Shown in pieces: positions 53,309-62,466 of a stretch of 64,000 nt of DNA (positions are counted from its first letter, which is position 1; every line of letters begins with the position of its first letter). The position numbers were made by a program, and so were the translations under genes. Source of the stretch: Symbiodinium sp. CCMP2592 (Eukaryota > Sar > Dinophyceae > Suessiales > Symbiodiniaceae); assembly GCA_905221615.1 (NCBI GenBank), contig CAJNDT010005832.1, positions 248,001 to 312,000 of the forward strand, read 5' to 3'. The notes under the pieces were generated by a model that saw only the letters and a program-made list of their open reading frames with translations, did not search any database and was not told the origin of the DNA.

Positions 53309-56300
53309 ATGGCGACTTCAGGATCTGCGGACCCTGGACCTCAACTACCACAACCTCCCCAAGGGAGCAATCCGTTTCAGGGAGCACCGGTGAGCCCTAC
53401 GAGTCCTAGTCAGCAACTTTCGAGCGAGTTCTAGAGATGCTGACAGCGTCGGTTCTGCAGAGTGCCGAAAATTCTCAGCAGATGAAAGAGACTCTTGAAG
53501 CCTTGACCAGACGTACGTTGAATGAGAGTGGATCGACTCAGTCTGGTATGTGGTCTCGTGTGATCAGCAAGCCAGATGTCTTCAAGCCAAAGGACAGGGA
53601 GGAAGAGCTCTCCCAGTTTTCAGAGTGGTCGTGGCAATTCAAACAGTATGTGCGCATGATCTGCCCAGGGATGCATAAGTTGCTTGAGAGCGTGGAGTCT
53701 GATCTTGATGACAGTAACGTGCACTCGGAGATGTCTGCAGAAACAGTGGATTTGTCAAAGCAGCTGTACGCCTTGCTTGCTAGTTTGTTGAGAGAGCGTC
53801 CTGTGCAAATCTTGAAGGCCATCCCAGATGGCAATGGATGCGAAGTGTGGCGGACCTTGGTTCGCACCCTGGCGCCTAGCAACAAAGCTCGGTCGTTGGC
53901 GCTGCTTGGAGCAATTTCTCAGTTTCCAGCCATGACAAATTCCAACTACCATGAGCAGATTTTGAAGCTGGAAGAGTTGTGCCGTAAGTACAGCCAGTCG
54001 TCCGGCAAAGAAGTGGATGTGGAGTTGAAAGCAGCTATTCTTTTGAGATCGCTGCCGGCGACTTTGCGTACACATGTGAGCGTGAACTGCAGTGAGAGTG
54101 CTACGTATGAAGAGCTTCGAGAAGTAATCCTTCGTTATGAGCGAGCAACCCAGAAGTGGACCACCCAGTTGGTTTCAGGTACGACCCTACCTCCTGCTGG
54201 TGATGGTGCTGTGCCTATGGATGTTGACATGGTGAAAGGAAAGGTTGGTAAAGACAAAGGCAAAGGTGGGTGGAAGCACTACAACATCAACCCCAAAGGC
54301 AAGGACAACAAAGGCAAAGGAAAAGACTACTCCCAGTACAACCAGAAGGGCAAGCATGGGAAAGGCAAAGGTGGTTACAAAGGAAAGGACCATAAAGGGA
54401 AAGGCAAAGGCTATAACCACGACAACTCGAAGGGCAAGAGCAAAGGCAAGACCAACGTTCCCTACAACAATTGCAAGATTTGTGGTAAGCCAGGTCATTG
54501 GAGCAATGAGTGTTGGATGAAGAAAGTGAACCAAGTGAACAACAATCCTGGAACCCCAAATGTGCCTCAACCACCTGCGGCTCCTGGAGGATCAACGAGT
54601 ACCACTGCGACTACAGCCACGGTGAAGCGCGTCTTCAACTTGGCAGACGACATAGACGCAGTTCAGTTTCCGGTTGCAGGGGATTTGGTTGGTGGCTTTG
54701 AAGAATCGTGGGATGATGAAGAGTGGTCTGAGTGGTGGTGCTATCATGTCACCGCTTCGGAGTGCGAGTACTATGACATGAGCACGGAAGACAGCTCTGA
54801 AGAAAACTGGACGTACGATGACACAGCAGTTTCCGTGTTCGACATGACCATGTCTGATGCCCTTCCAGGTGATGAAGATTGGGTCCAATGCGATTGGGCC
54901 AAGACCTACGTGCAGATGGTACAACAGGGACCATCTGAAGGCTGGACCAGTGAAGGGATCAAGGTTGAAGTGGTTCTTGATTCAGGCGCTGATGTTAGTG
55001 TGATGCCAGAGCAGTGGTTGCAGATGGATGTGGGGCAGAATGCACCGGGTGAGCGCGTTCTCATGAGGGATGCACAAGGTCGTGAGATGCCGAATCTCGG
55101 CACTCGTAATGTGTCGTTAGATCTTGGCCAAGCAGTCCTTCATGAGCGCTTTCATGCATCATCAGTGGCTACCCCTTTGCTGAGCCTGGGTCGACTGTTG
55201 AGGAAAGGATGGAGTTTGAACCATCGCAACAATATGTTGTGCTTGTGCTTCGAGGATGTGGCAGTACCTGTGAGTTTTCGGAGAAATTCATTGGTGGTGG
55301 AAGCTACAGTGCACAATGTGGAAGCAAGTGACATGAGCCCAATCATTGAAGAAGTTGTCGAAGAACCCAGCTCTCCACTAGAAGTACGGCCATTGCTAGA
55401 AGGGCGACGCCACTATGCTGCGTTTGATTTCAACCCTGATGCTCTCTCCACATCTGAGGCTGGTGAGCTCGATCCACGTGGTCGACGGTGGCTATTTCTG
55501 CCAACGGGAGACCCGGTTTGCCTCTCTGTGGGTTTGAACTTTGTTGACCCTAGTGCTATGATGAACACTGCGCTTTGGAAGTTTCGGACTACAGTCGTGA
55601 AGATTGCCGAGCGTTGGGAGGTTTTGGAGTTACACCAGGATTTGACCTCAATGCCGACCATGAGTGGTGCTCTGTCAGCGCTGGATGATTCTCTTCCTGG
55701 AGTGATGTATGAGAGCCTGACCATGACGGTGATGCACCGAACAATCGTGGAGCCCGAGAAGTTTGGGTTTCATGTGAAGCCCGAGGCACCAAACCCGTTG
55801 CTGGATGAACCTCTGCCTCAGGTACCTCCGGAACCAATACGAGCTGATGAAGGGATGCCGGATGGTGCCAACGACTCCAATGCGGAGGATGAGCAGCCTG
55901 GCGCGCAACCTGTGTTGCCTGGGATTCAGCTGGAGAAGCCTATTCCAGATGAGATTGACGTTGAAGGCAAGAGGTTGACTGCGGAGTCCCCAGCGGCTGA
56001 GTTGAAGTTGGCGTGCCGTGCGTTGGGTATAGGTGCTACGGGGTCCAAGAATGTCCTGTACAAGCGGTTGGTGAAACACGTGTGGCGTAGGAAGATGGAA
56101 GATGACTTAGCTCTGTTTGAAGCTGCGAAACTACCAGAACGCAATCCTCGCTCGTCTCCAGTTCCTACAGAACCATCTCCTGAAGAAGTTGCCAAACATC
56201 GGCTAACCCACGTACCTTACCAACCATGGTGCCCGTTGTGCGTGGCGACAAGAGGAAGAAGGGATGCTCATCGAGGTGATGAGGCTCACCGCTCTACTGG

Positions 56301-56535
56301 CGGTTGGCCAGTCCTGTGCATGGACTGGCATGGACCTCATGTATGCCTCTCTGGAAGGTTCAGTGTGCGAGTTCATGAAGCAAGCCCCAACGAGCAAAGA
56401 GAAGAAGTTGACTGTGTTGGTGTGCGTAGATCGGGATACTGGGATGATTCATTCAGTGCCTCTTCCTGGAAAGGATACTACGGCTTTACAACATGCTGCC
56501 CAAGAAGTTCTTGGGTTTCTGTCCTACCTTGGTAG
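53309..56535 (+). pseudogene. COP-3 Gag, protease, SAP-like motif and integrase start
   Basis: ATG 53,309 opens a Pro/Gln-rich N-terminus that stops at TAG 53,432-53,434; the rest is one base out of phase from 53,437, so a single base was lost. It continues with Copia Gag (FSEWSWQFKQYVRMICPGM), a GKGKGK region, a CX2CX4HX4C knuckle (CKICGKPGHWSNEC, about 54,474-54,515), an acidic segment, aspartic protease VVLDSGADVSVMP (about 54,970-55,010), SAP-like ELKLACRALGIGATGSK (56,000-56,071) and the integrase zinc region HVPYQPWCPLC. The frame is lost at the first catalytic Asp by a 10 bp duplication and runs out at 56,535. Confidence 0.85.
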
Positions 56536-59500
56536 GACTGAAGTGGAGATCAGGGGCGACAATGAACCACCGATGGTAGCCCTGTGCGATAAGGTCGTGG
56601 AAGCTCGAAACAAAGCAGGTTTGTCAACCCGCAAGACTCCTTCTCAACCCTATGAACACCAGACCAATGGAGCAGCTGAGCAAGCAGTCTTGAGCATGCG
56701 GGACATTGGCAGCACTCTCCTACAGCAGGTTAAGCAGAATGGATTTGCCCCCAGTTTGAACCCCGAGTTGATCCCGGGGGCCTATGTGCACGCATCGACT
56801 TTGCATAACTGCTTTTCAGTGTCTGCGGGAACCACACCTTATGAGCGCGCCTTTCAGGTGAAGTACAATGGACGGCTGGCGATGTGGGGCGAGACGATGC
56901 TGTTTGCTATTTCCGAGCCCCATCGACGTAAAGGCCGGCCGAAGTTTGCGAAGGGCGTGTTCTTGGGTAAAACCATGTTGAATGACCTCAACATTTGTGG
57001 CACAGCGTTGGGAGTGTATTTGTCGTCAACAGTCAAGCGTCTTCGAGAAGCACAACAATGGGACAAAGTGTTACTCAAAGAAGTTCAAGGTAAGCCTTGG
57101 AGGTACGGTTTGTCATCTATGGGTATGAAGATAGTACCTGGATTACGTGAACGCAAGCCGCGTCCAGAGCCCATGGCCGAACTACCTGTGCCTCTGCATC
57201 CGTTACCTCCTCCTGGTGGATCAAGCCCAAGAGAGGAAGCTGCGTCTGACCCCACGTCAGAACCTGCGTCGCCTGACGCAGAGTCGGCTTCAGAGTCTAG
57301 CAGTGAACACCCAGGAGGGGATGCCAGAGGAGCCAAGCGAGATCGTGAGCCAGGAGGGGATGACGATGATTCGTCTCCTCAAAGCTTCCCTTCAGATCTG
57401 TTGAGTCCAGCTGCTGAGCCAGCTCCGATGGTTGTTGAAGAACGTGGGGAAAAGCGAGATGTCCCAGAGTCGTCTGGGAGTGACCAACCGGTCAAGAAAG
57501 TTCGAGCTGTGCGAGTTGGTGACGTGGACTACTTCGTCGCGGATGAGGAGATGGAGGACTGGTGGCAAGGCTTGGAGTTTGATGCCCAGTACTATGATGA
57601 TGATTGGATGGACTTCACACCAGAGACGGATCCAGAGGTGTTCTGGGAAGATCAAGGAGAAGAGGAAGGACCTCCTGTCCTTTCTGCAGACCAGCTGGAG
57701 AAAGTGGAAGCAACATCGAGGCTGGACGAGAAGTCCAGACTCATTGACATGGGTGTGTTGGAGAAGGTGGAGATTGACCCTCCGGCGGACAAGACCTTGC
57801 AGTGCCGGTATGTGTATGACTGGCGGTTTAGGAAGCAGCACTGGTTGCGTCGCGCGCGGCTAGTGTGCAAGCAGCTGAAAGCATGGAGTCCGTTCAGGCA
57901 GGATACCTATGCTCCTTCAACATGTCCCTCGATGCTGCGTCTTCTACCTCACATGTTCGTGAGCACTCCAGGCTGGGTCTTGAGATCGTTCGATGTGTCG
58001 GATGCTTTCTTGATGGTGAAGCAGCGTGAAGAGTTGTACATCAGGTTGGACAATGAAGTTTACCGTGTCTGGAAGTGTTTGCCGGGCCAACAACTTGCTC
58101 CTGTGTATTGGCATGATGAACTGAGTGGAGATCTTCAGACTTGTGGCCTTACCGGCAACGTTGCATGCCCAGTTGTGTATGGTGGCAAAGATCAAGCCGC
58201 TACGGTCCATGTCGATGATGGCCTACTTGGAGGGTTCGAGGATCAGGTTGACCAGACGGTTGGCGTGCTGAAAGAAAAGTATAAGCTTGAGTGCAGTCCT
58301 CCGCTGAAGGAAGTTGGTGATCAGTTGAGGTTTCTCAAACGTACGCTGGAGGTAGTGCCAGAAGGACTGCGGATAGTGATCGATCCAAAGTATGTGGAGA
58401 AAATCCTCCAAGTCCTTGGGATTTCCAAACCTCGCTCCCGCAAGGTACCTTCGACTACAGACTTGACGGCCCTCGATGAGACGGAGAAGCTTGATGCTAT
58501 GTGGACCGGGAGGTACAGAGCAGCTTTCGGATGCTTGTTGTATTTGGCTCCTGATCGACCTGATGCGCAGTACACGATTGGTGTGTTGGCTAGGGGAATG
58601 TCATCGCCTACAGCAAAGCAGTTGTCGCATGTGATGTACCTAGCAGAGTACTTGTACTACACCCGGGACTATAGCTTGGTTTTGCGGTGGAGCAGCCCAG
58701 GGCGATCATATTTGGACGAAAGCCCACGTGTCAGGCCGAGGCTTGATGATGGCGGAGAACCTGGGCCGCCTGGTGGAACCTTGGAAGCCAAGCCGAGGTT
58801 GCTGGAGGCCGTAAGTGATGCAGACTGGGCAGGAAGTGCTGATAGGAGGTCGGTTACGTCGGGACACATATTCTTGGATGGGAATCTGATGTTCTCGTAC
58901 AGTCGACGGCAATCTACGATAGCATTGTCTTCATGCGAGTCGGAACTGATGGCCTCTACCTCTGCAATCGCGGAAGCACTTTTCCTGAAGAACCTTTTGA
59001 CAAGTTTGACCAAGGACGCTGTGGACCTTGCTGCTCGGCTGGACAGCTCGAGTGCGCGCAGCCTCCTCACGAAGGCCGGTGTCTCTCGCATACGACACCT
59101 TGATGTAAGGCTGCTGTGGACGCAGAGTTTGGTCCGTGAGAAAGTTTTGTCAGTGCGTCCAGTGGGTACTCTTGTCAGCACCAGTGATCTCGGCACCAAA
59201 GTTTTGACCTCAAACAGGGTGAAGTATCTACTGTACCTGTTGGGCATGTACAACACCGACGGCTTGATAACTCCGGGAAAGTTTCCAAAACCAGCAGGGT
59301 CAGATAAATCGCAGGCAGCTGAAATCCTTAGGGTTCTTACTGCGGCCATAGCCTTGAGTCGAGCTACGGCATCTGATCCCGAGCCGAAGTGCAACGTTCC
59401 TGCTGAGCCCTACGGTGCGGTCGGCGGGATCCTCAAGGTGCTGACTGAACCGCTCTTCTATATGTTCATGCTTGCGGTCTCAGTCGTGGCGATCGTTGTG

Positions 59501-59803
59501 TTTATGGCACCAAAGCGACGATGGAACAGGATTCGATGTGTGGACCCTGATGCTGGTGGTGATGGAGAAGGTGAGAAGGCAGTGCGAGAGCCCTCTCAAG
59601 AGCCGAACTACTTCGATGACAGCTGGTTGTTTGCTGCATCTGATGACGACGAGGGCGGCGCTACGGAAGCCTATGTGCAAAGTTTTGTGTATGAGCCAGA
59701 ACCAAGAGGGCAGACCCCAGATCTACCTGGACCTTCTACGGGACCTCATGAGCATGTTCGGGAAGGTGAGCATTCTGCCCGTGACCTACGTGATGATCAA
59801 TGA
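56264..59803 (+). pseudogene. COP-3 integrase, RT, RNase H and membrane tail
   Basis: Real coding begins just after the duplication (about 56,330). Integrase residues: Asp in GMDLMY, Asp in RGDNEPP, Glu in NGAAEQAVLS. RT has RSFDVSDAFLMV and VHVDDGLLGG (HVDD at 58,209-58,220). RNase H has SDADWAG, the Glu in SCESELMA, LDSSSAR and TSDLGTK. Near 59,450-59,515 is a membrane segment (YMFMLAVSVVAIVVFMA) followed by KRRW and an acidic tail, a likely single-pass C-terminus facing opposite sides of a membrane. The domain is otherwise complete, so the element was disabled by small lesions rather than slow decay. Confidence 0.85.
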
Positions 59804-59848
59804 GTTCGACAACAACGAGCTCAAGGACATGATCCATGGGCTCAGGGA

Positions 59849-60136
59849 GTGAGCAGTCAAGGACCGGCGCCTATGCCGGTACAGACGGAACCAGCAATTC
59901 CAGCTGGTCGTGGAGGTGGACATCCACCAGTTCCGGGACCAATGACGTTTCGGATTGGAAGTGGTCGTGCAGTACATCGGGCCTCTTGTGGAATGGTGAA
60001 GAGGGCCCAAAGGTTGGAACCAGAGAAGCTGATCCAGCTCTCGTTTGAAGAAGTGTGGACAGTGCAGGCCGTGATGGATGTCATCTACATGTTCGAGATG
60101 AGTCGAGTCCTGAGTCGGTTCGACAATCTGACCTGA
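59849..60136 (+). CDS. COP-3 small 3' ORF
   Basis: About 95 codons, without an ATG at the start (a GTG overlaps the stop of a short upstream frame). The Pro-rich N-terminal half is followed by a helical C-terminal half (EKLIQLSFEEVWTVQAV, YMFEMSRVLSRFDN). I recognise no family; it lies in the same position as the extra 3' ORFs of COP-2 but has no visible likeness to them. Low confidence that it is expressed. Confidence 0.35.
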   Translation: MSSQGPAPMPVQTEPAIPAGRGGGHPPVPGPMTFRIGSGRAVHRASCGMVKRAQRLEPEKLIQLSFEEVWTVQAVMDVIYMFEMSRVLSRFDNLT

Positions 60137-60683
60137 GCGTTTTCGCATAGCTCAGTTTCTTCGCAGAGGATAAGACGCTTTTAGGTTCGTGTAGTGGACC
60201 GCGCATTTAAAATCCTCTAGCAGTTATGTGCAGAGCCTTTCGCAGTGTGTGTGCATAGTGTACAGTTTTCCGAGTATGAGTTCCGTACTTCTAGTGACAA
60301 GAAAGGGACCCCAAAGATGGTCAAAGTACGGACACAAGCTGTTGTTTGGAGCTCTGTAAAGTTGCCAGGACTAGAACAAAAATGGAGGCCGTCAGTGCGT
60401 GCGCTGATAGTCCCTTAATATCTTGAGCTTGAATTTTCTTGAAAAAAATCGGGCTTGGATTTTTGAAAGAAAGGGCTGCCGAAAATTTTCTGTCATTGTG
60501 AGCGCCAAGTAGTGCTATAGTGCATCTTCTCAACCCGCGCTCGCCATCTCAAGACATCTGAAGTCACGTGTTTATGCTGAGCATGACATTGCCATATGCA
60601 CTTGAAGCTTTGCGGAATGAGCCATTGATCTTCCATGAGTTAGGTGCAGAAAATTTTTCTCTTTCCCCGTGCCGCCTTCTGCC
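60137..60683. other. No gene seen: COP-3 3' end or YRE-5 leader
   Basis: AT-richer than its surroundings. I found no LTR copy of COP-3 and no repeat matching the A or B repeats of the other YR elements. The border between COP-3 and YRE-5 lies somewhere here. Confidence 0.5.
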
Positions 60684-60893
60684 ATGGGTTCTTTTCTGTG
60701 TCGGAGGCGCGAGCGTCCGCTCGACTCGGACGACGATTCCGACTTCACCAATTACGAGGTGGATGTGAGAGTTTGCCCCCATCAGTGTCAGGTCTGCGGG
60801 GCTTACATGTGCATTCGCAAACGGACGGGGCACCACTGTCATTATTGCTCCCGCTGCATCGTCGCATGGTGGTTGCAGCGCTATGACTACTGA
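60684..60893 (+). CDS. YRE-5 small Cys/His-rich ORF
   Basis: 69 codons from ATG 60,684. Acidic N-terminal part (SDDDSDF), then a dense zinc-binding pattern: CPHQCQVCGAYMC, HHCHYCSRC. Four CxxC/CxC-type pairs in about 30 residues suggest a small treble-clef or ribbon fold. The partner is unknown. The ORF 19,738-20,781 of YRE-3 has a similar Cys/His group at its C-terminus, so the two may be related. Confidence 0.5.
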   Translation: MGSFLCRRRERPLDSDDDSDFTNYEVDVRVCPHQCQVCGAYMCIRKRTGHHCHYCSRCIVAWWLQRYDY

Positions 60894-60935
60894 AAGCACC
60901 CCCAGTTCTGCAACGGATAAAGGGGGGGGGCATCC

Positions 60936-61781
60936 ATGAGTGAAGGGGCTCCAAGCCCGTGGCAGAGAAGAGTGTCTGCGCGTGCCGCTTCTCAACTGCG
61001 TGGTGTTCCTCCTGCAGCTAAGGCTTCAAGTAATACCCCGCTTGGTCCTAAGCAACCTGCCATAATCCACCCCGTCACCCTAACTAGGGGATTTGGTGCC
61101 GTAAACCCTCTGCCTGGTAAAAGGTTGGTTGAAAGCAAGCCCGACCAAAGTCTAAGTGGATGCAACTCCTTCTTGGGAGAAAGTGGAGCTTCGGGCAGTG
61201 TGTCTGCCGACGCAAACCCTTTGCCTAAGGAAGGGTCTGAGAATGCCACGACTTTGTTGGGTGGTAGCTTGCAGCCTCGGGCCAGCGGCTCTCGCGACAC
61301 CATGGTGGTTTCCTCCGCCTGCCCAGCCGAGGAAGTGGCCTCTCCTCTTGATGATCAGCCCAGTGCCAAATCAGGTAAAGGTAAGCTTCTTCCATCTGGG
61401 AGGGCCGCTCCGCCAACGCCGCCCCGATCAAGGCGAGGTAAAACCTTTGTGTCCGCATTTGTTGAATCTTCTCGCCAAGACCAGCAGCAGCCAAGCCACC
61501 CTTCTACTGCTTCCACAGAGAAGCCACCTGCATCGCATGTGTCAAGTTTGAAGGTAGGCAGTAATCTTCGTGCCCACCCAGCGGAGGGCCAAGCTGCCCT
61601 GGGATCCTCGTCTGAGGACAGCAGCTTTGCAGTGCTCACTCAAGATGCCGCCGAAGCCTTGTTGAATAAGCTGGACCAAAAACCGGAGTGCAACTCTGGC
61701 CACCCGCTATTCAGGTTTGGGACGCCAGGTCCCAACTGGACGTGCTCCAGCTGCCTAAAGCCACCCTTCAATCGTGATTGA
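60936..61781 (+). CDS. YRE-5 Pro/Ser-rich ORF with C-terminal Cys motif
   Basis: 281 codons from ATG 60,936, 42 bp after the preceding ORF. Mostly disordered: Ser, Pro, Ala and Lys with short basic stretches (PPRSRRGK). A helical segment (VLTQDAAEALLNKLDQ) precedes a compact C-terminus with four possible zinc ligands (ECNSGHPLF, then WTCSSC). I recognise no family. Frame length, ATG and a run of neighbouring ORFs on one strand support coding. Confidence 0.5.
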   Translation: MSEGAPSPWQRRVSARAASQLRGVPPAAKASSNTPLGPKQPAIIHPVTLTRGFGAVNPLPGKRLVESKPDQSLSGCNSFLGESGASGSVSADANPLPKEGSENATTLLGGSLQPRASGSRDTMVVSSACPAEEVASPLDDQPSAKSGKGKLLPSGRAAPPTPPRSRRGKTFVSAFVESSRQDQQQPSHPSTASTEKPPASHVSSLKVGSNLRAHPAEGQAALGSSSEDSSFAVLTQDAAEALLNKLDQKPECNSGHPLFRFGTPGPNWTCSSCLKPPFNRD

Positions 61782-62169
61782 CAGGGTATTATTTCCAGAT
61801 TTTGTTTTGAAGGAAAAACTGTAGTTTTTCCTTTGTTTCCCACTTTTCCGTTTCGACTTTTATCGGGCAAATCTTTTCACATGCAAGTTGCGGCAACATC
61901 TTTACAACATGTCTTGATGTGAACGAACTGCGCAGTTTTCCGGATCACAGTCGGAAAAATTTTGTGTGAGCCTCGAGATCCTTCTGCTGTGGTGCCGCAC
62001 ACCGTTGCCAGGGTTCCCCCGACGGAATAGTGGCTTGAGGGCTTGCTCTCGCTGCAAGGGGAGTGAGCACTGGTAGGTGTGGCAGGCCACCCGGTAGACA
62101 CGTCTAGGATCTTTCTAAAAGGCCCTGGGTGCTAATCTGGTGCTTCTAGCAAGTGGGGCGGGTCGCTAC
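61782..62169 (+). other. Spacer between YRE-5 ORFs
   Basis: No coding recognised. A T-rich stretch around 61,795-61,860 contains TTTTCCTTTGTTTCCC and could act as a pyrimidine tract for a downstream splice acceptor. Confidence 0.4.
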
Positions 62170-62424
62170 ATGGACTACGAGGACAGTGAGTCCTCCACGT
62201 CTTTGGCAAGTACCTCAGCGAGCTCTCACTTTAGCGATCTTAGTTTTGATTGCGTCTTTGCCTCGGGACCCGTGTGCAAAGTGCGAGTGACGATTACGCT
62301 GTGGAACTTCCTTGATCCTGCTGCTAGAACAGCTCTGCTGGCTTCGAGTGCTTCCACTCGCAGCGATTTCTTGCAGGAAATCCTCTTCGTTGCAATTAGG
62401 GCTGGTCTGCAGCCCCTGCCGTGA
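62170..62424 (+). CDS. YRE-5 small ORF, unknown
   Basis: 84 codons from ATG 62,170, ending 42 bp before the recombinase ATG. A Ser-rich acidic start (YEDSESSTSLASTSASS) is followed by a more regular region (VCKVRVTITLWNFLDPAAR, RSDFLQEILFVAIRAG) that looks folded. No family recognised. Confidence 0.4.
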   Translation: MDYEDSESSTSLASTSASSHFSDLSFDCVFASGPVCKVRVTITLWNFLDPAARTALLASSASTRSDFLQEILFVAIRAGLQPLP

Positions 62425-62466
62425 GAACGGCCTCGCTTCAGGGCCTTGGCTCGTGGGGTTTCTTCG

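Larger units (their letters stand above)
52587..60136 (+). mobile_element. COP-3: Copia-type retrotransposon with single frame breaks
   Basis: Primer-binding site TGGTAGCGGAGC (52,587-52,598, same as COP-2), a leader ORF (52,746-53,303), Gag-protease-integrase (53,309-56,535), integrase-RT-RNase H with a membrane tail (56,264-59,803) and a small 3' ORF (59,849-60,136). Only two small lesions break the main frame: a one-base loss near 53,430 and a 10 bp tandem duplication at 56,318-56,337. No LTR pair was found. Confidence 0.8.
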
